A stretch of 64,000 nt of DNA. Origin: Moritella sp. GTDB lineage: Bacteria > Pseudomonadota > Gammaproteobacteria > Enterobacterales > Moritellaceae. The translations under genes were made by a program, and so were the position numbers. Below, piece after piece: positions 1-8,204 of this stretch (the first letter of the stretch is position 1; each line of letters begins with the position of its first letter). A model generated the notes under the pieces. That model was given only the letters and a program-made list of their open reading frames with translations, was not told the DNA's origin and did no database searches. The stretch spans positions 50,689-114,688 of the forward strand of contig NZ_JABSQR010000017.1 in assembly GCF_013215705.1 (NCBI RefSeq). The letters run 5' to 3'.

Positions 1-37
1 ATTTATTATATTATTATGAATTGTTCCGATGTAAGTC

Positions 38-66
38 TTTACATTGTTGATATTTTTCATGATAAT
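38..66 (+). promoter_or_regulatory. sigma70-type promoter of tRNA-Ser
   Basis: A TTTACA -35 box (38-43) and a GATAAT -10 box (61-66) are separated by exactly 17 bp. They lie about 12 bp before the tRNA 5' end, so a transcript would start just ahead of the mature tRNA. Read from sequence only. Confidence 0.6.
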
Positions 67-77
67 AGAGTTTGTGT

Positions 78-169
78 GGAGAGGTGGCCGAGTGGCCGAA
101 GGCGCTCCCCTGCTAAGGGAGTATGGGCTTTAAATCCCATCGAGAGTTCGAATCTCTCCCTCTCCGCCA
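78..169 (+). tRNA. tRNA-Ser (anticodon GCT)
   Basis: This is a 92-nt class II tRNA. The acceptor stem pairs GGAGAGG (78-84) with CCTCTCC (159-165), followed by discriminator G and an encoded CCA (167-169). The anticodon stem is CTCCC/GGGAG around a CTGCTAA loop, with anticodon GCT at 112-114, which reads AGC/AGU serine codons. The T arm is GAGAG-TTCGAAT-CTCTC (142-158). The long variable arm between 122 and 141 is typical of serine tRNAs. It has its own promoter and terminator, so it is a single-gene unit. Confidence 0.97.
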
Positions 170-180
170 TTAACATAAAA

Positions 181-205
181 AAACCGCTTAATAGCGGTTT
201 TTTTA
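181..205 (+). terminator. Rho-independent terminator of tRNA-Ser
   Basis: An 8-bp stem (AAACCGCT/AGCGGTTT) with a TAAT loop is followed by a run of T. It begins 11 nt after the tRNA CCA end. Confidence 0.9.
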
Positions 206-295
206 TACCTGAAATTTACCCCATCAATTATTTTCACTTGCTATTATTGAGCTAGACTTAGAAAACACCCTATTTTATTGGTCGGTCTATCTATC

Positions 296-706
296 ATGCT
301 CCAATTCACGCTCACCATTCAAAAGTTTGCAGCGCCGCTGGGTCGCTTTCTTATTGGTATCTTATTCGTACAAGCTGGATTAGGAAAGATATTTTCTTAT
401 GCAGGTACGGCTGACTATATGGTCGCCATGGGCGTACCGGGTATATTGCTACCTTTGGTTATCATTACCGAATTGGGCGGTGGTTTGGCGGTTATCCTTG
501 GTTATTATACCCGGATAGCGGCTTTTGCCTTAGCTGGTTTTTGTGTATTGACTGCGGTGATATTCCATGTCGATTTTAGTGATACCATGCAGATGATCAT
601 GTTTTCCAAAAATATTGCGCTGAGCGGCGGTTTTTTAATTTTGGTTGCGTACGGGGCGGGGGATTTTGCTTTGGATAATCGTAAAAAAGACAGTGCGGGT
701 ACGTAA
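296..706 (+). CDS. DoxX family inner-membrane protein
   Basis: The 136-residue protein has four predicted membrane helices (about residues 12-32, 45-66, 70-92 and 101-122) and the DoxX signature pattern of an early Arg-Phe-Leu-Ile-Gly helix and a Gly-rich second helix. DoxX proteins are small integral membrane proteins; some form oxidoreductase complexes with thiol enzymes, but most, including this one, have no proven reaction. I chose the ATG at 296 over an in-frame TTG at 278 because neither has a strong ribosome binding site and the ATG start fits the family's N-terminus. It stands alone between the tRNA and a convergent hydrolase gene. Confidence 0.8.
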   Translation: MLQFTLTIQKFAAPLGRFLIGILFVQAGLGKIFSYAGTADYMVAMGVPGILLPLVIITELGGGLAVILGYYTRIAAFALAGFCVLTAVIFHVDFSDTMQMIMFSKNIALSGGFLILVAYGAGDFALDNRKKDSAGT

Positions 707-798
707 TGCCCAACTTAAGCGCTGGTTGTCAACTTGAGATGAAAGACGCGAAACTATAGGTTGAAAATATTAATTCCGCGCTGGTGCTAAAATGGCCG

Positions 799-1605
799 TT
801 AAATTTTCTCGGGTTGATGATTCTCTAACCAGTCGATTGCCAGCTGATTAAACGCCTCCGGTTGCTCTGTCATTACCCAGTGACGGGTATCAAACGCGAC
901 CACTTTATTGCCTGGGATTGCCGCCACTTTGTGTTCCCAATGTTGAGAATGGAACATACCCGGTTTATTTTTACCGTAAACAAACAGCAGCGGACAAGTG
1001 ATGTCGATGGGCAGATTTCCTAACGGACGTCCTGTGAGTGTATGACTCCATTTCCAGTAGTAGGAATAGGTCATCGATGAGGTTATGCTCGCAGGATCTC
1101 CTGGTGCATTTAATGCCTTCGCCATCTTACGAGTCATCTTATCACCGATGGACCCTCCTATTTTCCAAGCTGCTGCCAGCCAAATTTGATAGGCAAACAT
1201 AAAGGCTTTAGCTTTGCTGGAGAGCACATGGTCGGGAGAACCTGCATCGCCGATATCAATACTAATAATTTTGCTTACTTTAGATTTATTACGCATATAA
1301 TATTGGTAACCGAAAAAACTGCCCCAGTCATGTATCAACAAGGTCACTGGTTTTCCAGCGCCCACTTGACTGACAACAGCATCAATAGTCTTAAGTATAT
1401 CTTCAAGATCATAGTACTTACGTGGTTTATCGGTAGCGTAACCAGGCAGTGTAAAGCGCACACAGCGGTAAGTGTCTTTTAATGCGGCAACCTGAGCATC
1501 CCATATTCGATAAGTATCTGGCCAACCATGGATCATCACAATAGTTTCTTGCCCTGTGCCTTCTATCAGCACATCAACATCACCAATACTGAATTTTTCT
1601 GTCAT
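799..1605 (-). CDS. alpha/beta-fold hydrolase, epoxide hydrolase/dehalogenase-like
   Basis: The 268-residue protein has the alpha/beta-hydrolase fold. HGWPD (about residues 26-30) supplies the oxyanion turn. The nucleophile elbow reads HDWGS (about residues 92-96), with Asp instead of Ser, as in epoxide hydrolases and haloalkane dehalogenases. The catalytic His is in the RHWVM segment near the C-terminus. There is no signal peptide, so it should be cytosolic. The substrate cannot be named from sequence. The start ATG has a good AAGGAA site 7 nt upstream. It faces the DoxX gene and looks monocistronic. Confidence 0.85.
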   Translation of the reverse strand: MTEKFSIGDVDVLIEGTGQETIVMIHGWPDTYRIWDAQVAALKDTYRCVRFTLPGYATDKPRKYYDLEDILKTIDAVVSQVGAGKPVTLLIHDWGSFFGYQYYMRNKSKVSKIISIDIGDAGSPDHVLSSKAKAFMFAYQIWLAAAWKIGGSIGDKMTRKMAKALNAPGDPASITSSMTYSYYWKWSHTLTGRPLGNLPIDITCPLLFVYGKNKPGMFHSQHWEHKVAAIPGNKVVAFDTRHWVMTEQPEAFNQLAIDWLENHQPEKI

Positions 1606-1879
1606 AGTTATTCCTTATTACTGCAAGGTTATCAGTTGCAATATTTAATTGGGTAAATGAGGTAGAGTAATTACTCTATTCTTATTTTCACCTCAGATCT
1701 ATGCTTCTTCACTTAGATTGCGAACTGGTTCCAATTTTATTATTTTTAAATGTAAGATCATGCTTATGTGATTAAATAAGCATGTTGTAACTAACTATCG
1801 ACTTTGTGTTTCTAATTGAGGAGGGATGAGGTGATTACTGTATAGCAGCTAAAAGTTGGGCGTTCTTTGAACGCGGTAG

Positions 1880-2047
1880 TTATTGAGTTAAAAATATCAT
1901 CAGGCTGAAAAATGCGATCATGGCTGTGGTGCCGCCAATAATATAGATAAAGCCCTTTTTACCTTGCTGGATGCTCCAGTCATTGTATTGCAGGAAAGCA
2001 AACCATAAGATGCTTAGCAGTAAAGGTAATAGAAAAAATTTAAACAT
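1880..2047 (-). CDS. small two-helix membrane protein
   Basis: The 55-residue protein is nearly all membrane: a helix at about residues 3-20, a short polar loop with Lys-Lys, and a second helix at about residues 32-52. I start it at the ATG at 2047, preceded by a TTGGGGAACTT ribosome binding site; a start nine codons upstream lacks one. I do not recognise the family. Its neighbours give no functional clue: a hydrolase lies downstream on the same strand after a 270-bp gap, and a YqaA protein is divergent. Confidence 0.6.
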   Translation of the reverse strand: MFKFFLLPLLLSILWFAFLQYNDWSIQQGKKGFIYIIGGTTAMIAFFSLMIFLTQ

Positions 2048-2284
2048 AAGTTCCCCAATGTAGCGATTTATCACTGTTTATTGAATTATATAGTGGCTAA
2101 ACTGTCCTACCACCTTTAATGAGACTGTTAATATTGGCGTTTTTGTTAGATATTAAAAACGTCGTTAAGTCCATTAAGCCATGATATTAACATGCCTAAC
2201 TTTGATTATATGTCTAACTTCAATATATAGTGTGACTTATACTCTTGCTGGACATGCTGTGAGTGAATGAATTTAGAGGATTAA

Positions 2285-2704
2285 ATGGGTCTTTGGTTAT
2301 TATTTTTCAGTAGCTTTACGTCAGCGACCATTTTACCTGGTAGTTCGGAAATATTATTAACCGCGATGCTGGTTGAAGGCTCATGGTCATATTGGCAACT
2401 GTTTGTGATGGCCACCAGTGGCAATGTTTTAGGGTCTATCCTCACTTTTTATATGGGGTATTTCATTCATGCGAAAAAACCAATCGACTTTTCAGTCAAT
2501 AAGCACTACCAGCGTGTGCATGATGTGATCCAGCGTTGGGGTTGGAGTAGTTTATTATTTAGTTGGTTGCCTATTTTTGGTGATATATTTTGCTTATTAG
2601 CGGGTTGGTTACGTGTAAATCCGTTACTTGCTTTTATCGCTATCATGTTTGGTAAATCAATTCGTTATGCCATTTTGATCTGGTTTATGAGTGCAGTTAG
2701 TTAG
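2285..2704 (+). CDS. YqaA family membrane protein (DedA/SNARE-associated fold)
   Basis: The 139-residue inner-membrane protein has the YqaA/DedA-type pattern. A re-entrant N-terminal segment carries LPGSSE (about residues 18-23), then come a Gly-rich helix and the late WLRVNP and GKSIRYAIL motifs. YqaA is a short relative of DedA lipid-scramblase-type proteins; its own activity is unproven. GAGG lies 6-7 nt before the ATG. It lies 45 bp upstream of the M16 protease gene on the same strand, and no terminator is visible between them, so the two may be co-transcribed. Confidence 0.85.
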   Translation: MGLWLLFFSSFTSATILPGSSEILLTAMLVEGSWSYWQLFVMATSGNVLGSILTFYMGYFIHAKKPIDFSVNKHYQRVHDVIQRWGWSSLLFSWLPIFGDIFCLLAGWLRVNPLLAFIAIMFGKSIRYAILIWFMSAVS

Positions 2705-2749
2705 TGACTTTATAGTTATATTTAATTTTAAACGGACGGGGAATTTTTG

Positions 2750-5626
2750 ATGCGTGTTAATGCTTTTTATAGTGTGGTAGTGCTGAGTTCTGCAATAATG
2801 CTGTTGAGTGGGTGTTCATTATTAGATAAAGAGACTGATGTTGCGGTATTACCAGCAGGCATCACCCTTGTTGATAAGCAAGACAAAACACCGGGTAGCT
2901 TGTTAATTCCTTATGAAAAATATCAGTTAAGTAATGGTCTTACGGTTATCTTACATGAAGATAATTCCGATCCTTTGACTTATATTGATATGACCTATCA
3001 TGTCGGCTCGGCACGTGAAGAACTGGGGAAATCAGGATTCGCGCATTTCTTCGAGCATATGATGTTCCAAGGCAGTAAAAATGTTGGCGATCAGCAACAT
3101 TTTAAAATCGTCAATGAAGCTGGCGGGTCGATGAATGGCAGCACCAATCAAGACCGGACTAATTATTATCAAACAGTGCCGGCGAATCAATTAGAAAAGA
3201 TGCTCTGGCTAGAAGCCGATCGCATGGGATTTTTATTAGATGCGGTTGACCAGCGTAAGTTTGAAATTCAACGTGCGACCGTTAAAAACGAGCGCTCTCA
3301 ACGTGTCGATAATCGCCCTTATGGTTTACTGGGCGAACGCGTTGGTGAAGCCTTATATCCACGAGACCACCCTTACTCTTGGCAACCGATTGGTTATATT
3401 GAAGATTTGGACCGTGTTGATGTAAACGATTTAAAACAGTTCTTTTTACGTTGGTATGGACCGAACAATGCAACTTTAACGATCGCCGGTAAATTTGATA
3501 AAACAGAAACACTCATTTGGGTAAATAAGTATTTTTCGACCATTCCGGAAGGTCCTGAAGTCAAAGATGTTGAGCCTGTATCTGTGACCCTTGATAAGGA
3601 CCGCTACATTACGTTAGAAGATAACGTCCCTCAGCCGATGCTTTACATTAGCTATCCGACTGTATATATGGGGCATGAAGATGAAGCCCCTCTGGATTTA
3701 TTTGCCTACGCGCTGGGCGGTGGTAAAAACTCGGTGTTATATAAAGATCTGGTCGAAACTGGCTATGCCACCAGTGTGGCGGCTTATCACAGTTGCAGTG
3801 AACTGAGCTGTACCTTTGATATCTATACTCAGCCTAATCCGGCCAAAGGCATGGCACTTGCTCCTCTGCTAGACAAGATCAACGCCTCGATTAAAAAGTT
3901 AGCAAAACAAGGTATCGCAGATTCTGAAGTCACTCGTTTGCGCTCGATTATTGAAAGCTCAACGATATTTGGTATGCAGAGCGTAGCCGGTAAAGCCAAG
4001 GAACTGGCGTTAGGTGAAACTTTAATGAATGATCCTAATTATTTAACCAAAGGGCTGTCGGTCTTTAAGCATATGCGTGCTGAAGAAGGGGTGGCTGGGT
4101 ACCATAAATACCTCGAAAACAAGCCGAAAGTAATTATGAGTGTGGTACCAAAAGGGCAATTACAATATATCGCCCACGAGCCGACATTCAGTCCTGCGCC
4201 GCGTAATATAGATAAGCTCACGCAGCCGTCAGTGGAACTACTGGCTGAGCGTATTACCCAAGATAACTTTGATCGCTCGGTTATGCCAAAGGTGGGTAGC
4301 AACCCACAGCAAACATTACCTACGTTATGGCGTCAATCACTTGCGAATGACATTCAAGTACTTGGCACGGAATACGATGAAACCCCAACCGTGAGTATAC
4401 AGATCAATTTGAAAGGCGGACGCCGTGTTGAAAGCTTAGATAAGTTAGGTATTGCTAAGTTAACGGCGGCAATGATGAATCAATCGACAGCGTTACATAG
4501 CTCGGCAGAACTCAATGATCAGCTGCAATCATTAGGCAGTAGTATTAACTTCTCTGCAGGCTTGTATGGCACGACTATCAGTGTAAATAGTTTATCTAAA
4601 AACTTGCCCGCAACACTGGCTATATTAGAAGAAAAATTATTTAACCCTGGTTTTGTTGATGCCGATTTCATTCGCATTAAAGCACAATCAAGACAGGCAT
4701 CATTACAAGATCAACAACGTGTGGGTTGGTTAGGGCAGTTAGCTACGCAGCGTATTTTGTACGGTGAAGAGCGTGTTACTGGTAACCCATCTTCGGGTAC
4801 GTTAAAAAATCAAGCGGCGTTGACCCCCGATGATGTACTGGCTTATTATCAGCAGTATTATAATTTGGCGGCAGCGAAAATCGTGGTGGTTGGTGATGTC
4901 AGTGAAGTAGCGATAACCAAGTCGTTAGGTTTCTTACAACAAGGCGCGCGATTACCTGCGGTGACTTATCCTGTGCTGGCAAAAGCACCGTTATGGCAAC
5001 CAAATACCTTGTATATTGTCGATAAGCCCGATGCAGTACAATCGGTAATTAAAGTCGTATCGCCAGCAATCTCTTATGATGTAACTGGGGATTTCTTTAA
5101 AGCCAATCTGATGAACTTTAACTTAGGTGGTAATTTTAATAGCCGCTTAAATCAGAACTTGCGTGAAGATAAGGGGTATACATACGGCGCCAGCACCGGA
5201 TTTTATGCTGATCGTGAATTCGGCTATTTCTCTGCTTCGGCGGATGTTCGGGCGGAAGTAACTGGCGATGCCATTAAAGAAACACTCATAGAATTAAAAA
5301 ATTATACCGAAAATGGTATTACAGATTCTGAGTTAGATTATATGAAGAGTGCAGTATCACAACAGGAAGCACTGTCTTATGAAACGCCTGCACAGAAGTC
5401 TAACTTCTTAATGCAGCTGCTGTTATTGGACTTATCTCCGGATTTTGTTGAGCAGCAAGCTGATATTATTCAAACCATGGATAAGTCTGAAATTCAGGGA
5501 TTGGCAAAGACTTACTTATCGAGCGATAAATTTTCTGTTATTGTGGTTGGTGATCGTCAGTTGATTGAAAAACAGGTTCAAGACTTTGGTTTAGATATTC
5601 AAGTTTTTGATCTGTTAGATAAATAA
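2750..5626 (+). CDS. M16 family zinc metalloprotease, lipoprotein
   Basis: The 958-residue protein is a double-domain insulinase/pitrilysin-family protease. An N-terminal signal ends in the lipobox LLSGC (about residues 19-23), so it should be lipid-anchored, probably to the outer membrane facing the periplasm. The inverted zinc motif H99-F-F-E102-H103 is present and the third ligand is Glu181. The C-terminal half (from about residue 530) is the second M16 domain, with the late R/Y substrate-binding region (residues 800-835) and no zinc motif, as usual. The ATG at 2750 follows a GGGGAA site; the TTG just before it is less likely. Substrates are unknown; relatives degrade peptides in the periplasm. 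Confidence 0.93.
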   Translation: MRVNAFYSVVVLSSAIMLLSGCSLLDKETDVAVLPAGITLVDKQDKTPGSLLIPYEKYQLSNGLTVILHEDNSDPLTYIDMTYHVGSAREELGKSGFAHFFEHMMFQGSKNVGDQQHFKIVNEAGGSMNGSTNQDRTNYYQTVPANQLEKMLWLEADRMGFLLDAVDQRKFEIQRATVKNERSQRVDNRPYGLLGERVGEALYPRDHPYSWQPIGYIEDLDRVDVNDLKQFFLRWYGPNNATLTIAGKFDKTETLIWVNKYFSTIPEGPEVKDVEPVSVTLDKDRYITLEDNVPQPMLYISYPTVYMGHEDEAPLDLFAYALGGGKNSVLYKDLVETGYATSVAAYHSCSELSCTFDIYTQPNPAKGMALAPLLDKINASIKKLAKQGIADSEVTRLRSIIESSTIFGMQSVAGKAKELALGETLMNDPNYLTKGLSVFKHMRAEEGVAGYHKYLENKPKVIMSVVPKGQLQYIAHEPTFSPAPRNIDKLTQPSVELLAERITQDNFDRSVMPKVGSNPQQTLPTLWRQSLANDIQVLGTEYDETPTVSIQINLKGGRRVESLDKLGIAKLTAAMMNQSTALHSSAELNDQLQSLGSSINFSAGLYGTTISVNSLSKNLPATLAILEEKLFNPGFVDADFIRIKAQSRQASLQDQQRVGWLGQLATQRILYGEERVTGNPSSGTLKNQAALTPDDVLAYYQQYYNLAAAKIVVVGDVSEVAITKSLGFLQQGARLPAVTYPVLAKAPLWQPNTLYIVDKPDAVQSVIKVVSPAISYDVTGDFFKANLMNFNLGGNFNSRLNQNLREDKGYTYGASTGFYADREFGYFSASADVRAEVTGDAIKETLIELKNYTENGITDSELDYMKSAVSQQEALSYETPAQKSNFLMQLLLLDLSPDFVEQQADIIQTMDKSEIQGLAKTYLSSDKFSVIVVGDRQLIEKQVQDFGLDIQVFDLLDK

Positions 5627-5711
5627 TAGACTTGAAATTAACCTTAAAGATTGTCTCACAGAGCGCAATTTTTAAGGTGCTACTTTTATATAGTTCATTG
5701 GTGGATTTAAT

Positions 5712-7307
5712 TTGAACGTTACATTTGAATCTCTGATTTCGAAATTATCAGAGCCAAGCAATATACAGTCCTTAAACGGTATTACTCGTGGCATAGAACG
5801 AGAGTGTTTACGCGTCAATGAAGCAGGGGATTTATCTCAGAATGACCATCCTGCAGCGTTTGGTTCGGCATTAAGTCATCAGCACATTACCACAGACTAT
5901 TCTGAAAGCTTACTCGAATTTATTACCCCGGTTAGCGATAGTGCCGAGACAGCCCAGCAGCAGTTGAGTGATATTCATCGTCACGTAGTAAAAAACCTTG
6001 ATGGTGAGCTATTCTGGCCGTCAAGCATGCCGTGTCAGGTTAATAATGTAGATGCAATCCCATTGGCTAAATACGGTACCTCGAATACCGGGAAAATGAA
6101 GCACACTTACCGCATCGGTCTAAAGCACCGTTATGGCAGTAGTATGCAAATCATTTCTGGTCTGCATTATAATGTGTCATTGCCTGTGCCATTTTGGCAA
6201 ACGCTTTATGATCTAAAAGGTGAAACTGGCGAACTGCAAGATTTCATTTCTCATAGTTATATGGGCTTGATCCGTAATTTTTACCGTTTTGGTTGGTTAG
6301 TACCTTATTTATTTGGTGCGTCGCCAGCATTAAACCGTTCATTCTTACCGGTAGAAAAGCAAACGCCATTTTCATCTCTGGGTGAAGATACGTTATATAT
6401 GCCGTATGCCACATCATTGCGTATGAGTGATTTAGGTTATACTAATAATGCCCAAGACGATCTGGTTATTTGCCATAATACCTTAGATAACTATACCGAT
6501 AGTTTGAAAAAAGCGATTAAAACCAAGGCACCTGAGTTTGCCAATATTGGTATTAAAGTTGATGGGGAATATCGTCAGCTTAATGATAATGTTCTGCAGA
6601 TCGAAAACGAACTGTATGCGCCGATCCGACCTAAGCGTGTGGCTAAATCCAATGAAAAACCTTCGGAAGCATTAGCTGATCGGGGTATTGAGTATATTGA
6701 GATCCGTTCTTTGGATGTTAACCCATTTACAGCCACGGGTATTACGACGGCACAAATGTCGGTATTAGACAGTCTGCTAGTGTGGATGGCGCTACAACCT
6801 TCAGCGCCGATGACGGCTGATGAAATGGCGGTATGTCGTGATAACAGTACCAAAGTGGTGATGGAAGGGCGTAAACCAGGTTTAACATTAGAATTAAAAG
6901 GTAAACAGCAGGTACTTACCGATGTTGCTAGCGATGTATTAGCGCAAGTTCAACAAGTTGCACAGCTATTAGATGGTGCGCAACTCGCCACCGATACTGC
7001 AGCGAGTAATTTTGCTCAAGCGGTTAGTGAACAGCAAGCGTTGATCTGTGATCCGCAAGCGCTGTTGTCTGGCCAAGTTCTGACTATAATGAAAGAACAA
7101 GGTTTAGAGCACAATGATTTTATTTTAAACTTAGCCAATAAGTATAAAGCAGAATTATTAGCAACGGATTATGGACATTGGGATGATGTTTACTTTGCGC
7201 AGATGCAGCAGCAGTCTGTTGCGCAACAACAGCAGATTGAAGCTGCTGATACGCTTGATTTTGATGCGTTTTTAAATGCATATTTTTCAGAAACTAAAAA
7301 TAGCTAA
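5712..7307 (+). CDS. gshA: glutamate-cysteine ligase
   Basis: The 531-residue enzyme joins L-glutamate and L-cysteine using ATP, the first step of glutathione synthesis in the cytosol. It aligns with the proteobacterial type I family along its length. GITRGIERECLRVN (residues 23-36) and the TDYSESLLEFITP segment (about 60-72) are the ATP/glutamate binding landmarks, and SMPCQV and IEIRSLDVNPF follow. The start is TTG at 5712, eight bases after GGTGG; the alignment leaves no better start. gshB is not next to it. luxS follows after a gap filled with two antisense small RNA genes, the same gene order as in E. coli. Confidence 0.97.
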   Translation: MNVTFESLISKLSEPSNIQSLNGITRGIERECLRVNEAGDLSQNDHPAAFGSALSHQHITTDYSESLLEFITPVSDSAETAQQQLSDIHRHVVKNLDGELFWPSSMPCQVNNVDAIPLAKYGTSNTGKMKHTYRIGLKHRYGSSMQIISGLHYNVSLPVPFWQTLYDLKGETGELQDFISHSYMGLIRNFYRFGWLVPYLFGASPALNRSFLPVEKQTPFSSLGEDTLYMPYATSLRMSDLGYTNNAQDDLVICHNTLDNYTDSLKKAIKTKAPEFANIGIKVDGEYRQLNDNVLQIENELYAPIRPKRVAKSNEKPSEALADRGIEYIEIRSLDVNPFTATGITTAQMSVLDSLLVWMALQPSAPMTADEMAVCRDNSTKVVMEGRKPGLTLELKGKQQVLTDVASDVLAQVQQVAQLLDGAQLATDTAASNFAQAVSEQQALICDPQALLSGQVLTIMKEQGLEHNDFILNLANKYKAELLATDYGHWDDVYFAQMQQQSVAQQQQIEAADTLDFDAFLNAYFSETKNS

Positions 7308-7357
7308 AAAAAAAGAGCCTTACTAAGGCCCCAAATAATGAAAAAACAACTCTTGCA
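7308..7357 (-). ncRNA. putative sigmaE-dependent small RNA, copy 1 (MicA-position)
   Basis: The predicted transcript of about 50 nt runs antisense to gshA-luxS. It starts near 7357, about 6 nt after the -10 box. It has a single-stranded 5' part complementary to ATGAAAAAACAACTCTTGC and ends in a hairpin followed by nine U. One stem position is a G-U pair that only works on the minus strand; on the plus strand it would be an A-C clash. Its sister copy lies 114 bp away. Position and orientation match E. coli micA between gshA and luxS, but there is no clear sequence match, so homology is inference. Confidence 0.6.
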
Positions 7358-7362
7358 ATGAA

Positions 7363-7390
7363 TCAGACTACAGGATGAAGCTATGGTTCA
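7363..7390 (-). promoter_or_regulatory. sigmaE-like promoter of small RNA copy 1
   Basis: Reading the minus strand, TGAACCA (7390-7384), a 16-bp spacer and TCTGA (7367-7363) resemble the sigmaE pattern GGAACTT-N16-TCTGA. The two boxes are conserved in the second copy while the spacer has diverged, which marks them as the functional part. Confidence 0.55.
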
Positions 7391-7419
7391 TAAATAATTG
7401 TAAAAGTTGTGCAATAGAT

Positions 7420-7471
7420 AAAAAAAAGGAGCCTTAATAAGGCTCCAAAAAATGAAAAAACAACTCTTGCA
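7420..7471 (-). ncRNA. putative sigmaE-dependent small RNA, copy 2 (MicA-position)
   Basis: This is the sister of the RNA at 7308-7357. The predicted 52-nt transcript has the same 5' stretch (GCAAGAGTTG then a U-run and CAU) and an 8-bp terminator stem, GGAGCCTT/AAGGCTCC, followed by eight U. Compared with copy 1, the stem change A-U versus G-U preserves pairing only in minus-strand RNA. An Hfq-type U-tail and an exposed 5' seed fit a trans-acting envelope-stress small RNA. Confidence 0.6.
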
Positions 7472-7476
7472 CTTAA

Positions 7477-7504
7477 TCTGACGTCAGCATTAAGCAATGG
7501 TTCA
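7477..7504 (-). promoter_or_regulatory. sigmaE-like promoter of small RNA copy 2
   Basis: On the minus strand TGAACCA (7504-7498) and TCAGA (7481-7477) are separated by 16 bp, as in copy 1. It lies just upstream of luxS and points away from it. Confidence 0.5.
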
Positions 7505-7550
7505 TAAAATTATTATTTGTTTATTAAATTATTTCAACGGAGTGTTAATA

Positions 7551-8060
7551 ATGCCATTACTGGATAGTTTTACGGTTGACCATACCATCATGAATGCACC
7601 TGCAGTACGTGTCGCTAAGACCATGGCGACGCCAAGCAAAGATACCATCACTGTCTTTGACCTGCGTTTTTGTGCACCAAATAAAGATATTCTAAGTGAA
7701 AAGGGTATTCATACCTTGGAACATCTTTACGCTGGCTTTATGCGTGACCACCTTAATTCAACAACGGTAGAAATTATTGATCTTTCACCAATGGGCTGTC
7801 GCACTGGTTTTTACATGAGTTTGATTGGCGCTCCGACTGAGCAACAAGTTGCTGATGCTTGGTTAGCTGCGATGCAAGATGTGCTGACGGTTAAAGATCA
7901 AAAAGCGATCCCTGAGTTAAACGAATATCAATGTGGTACTTACCAGATGCATTCGTTAGATGAAGCAAAACAAATTGCACAGGCGATTATTACTGCTGGT
8001 ATTGGCGTGAATAAAAATGATGATTTGCTGCTAGCGGATGAAATTTTAAATAAACTATAA
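7551..8060 (+). CDS. luxS: S-ribosylhomocysteine lyase (AI-2 synthesis)
   Basis: The 169-residue enzyme cleaves S-ribosylhomocysteine to homocysteine and DPD, the precursor of the quorum signal AI-2, and completes the activated methyl cycle. The metal site is H54-T-L-E57-H58 with a third Cys/His ligand near the C-terminus (EYQCGTY), and the catalytic cysteine is C83 in [10 protein letters not shown] start at the ATG at 7551 because [12 protein letters not shown] is the universal LuxS N-terminus and a GGAG site lies upstream. A longer in-frame start at 7497 would run through the small RNA promoter and is not used. Confidence 0.98.
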   Translation: MPLLDSFTVDHTIMNAPAVRVAKTMATPSKDTITVFDLRFCAPNKDILSEKGIHTLEHLYAGFMRDHLNSTTVEIIDLSPMGCRTGFYMSLIGAPTEQQVADAWLAAMQDVLTVKDQKAIPELNEYQCGTYQMHSLDEAKQIAQAIITAGIGVNKNDDLLLADEILNKL

Positions 8061-8097
8061 TATTTAACAGAGCATCTAAATAAGCAATAACAGTAGA

Positions 8098-8121
8098 GGC
8101 GACAGTTGAGTCGTCTTTTTT
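8098..8121 (+). terminator. terminator of luxS
   Basis: A GGCGAC/GTCGTC stem (one G-U) with an AGTTGA loop is followed by six T, 38 bp after the luxS stop. Confidence 0.75.
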
Positions 8122-8204
8122 ATTATCGTTATCTGTTAATGAACCATATTAGTAACAATAAACACGCGTTAATCATAGAAAGTATTGGGTCTCGAGGAGG
8201 GTTT

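Noticed and set aside
78-169. The tRNA-Ser as an integration site for a mobile island.
   Set aside because: No integrase gene and no repeat of the tRNA 3' end was seen in the window.
5641-5678. Hairpin ACCTTAAA.../...TTAAGGT as a terminator after the M16 gene.
   Set aside because: The stem is interrupted, AT-rich and lacks a T-run; read-through to gshA remains possible.
7338-7366. Plus-strand ATGAAAAAACAACTCTTGCAATGA looked like a leader peptide.
   Set aside because: It has no ribosome binding site, the second copy does not keep the same short frame, and conservation fits minus-strand promoters and RNA better.
7497-7550. A longer LuxS with 18 extra residues.
   Set aside because: The extra segment is not LuxS-like, overlaps the small RNA promoter, and the ATG at 7551 has a proper ribosome site.
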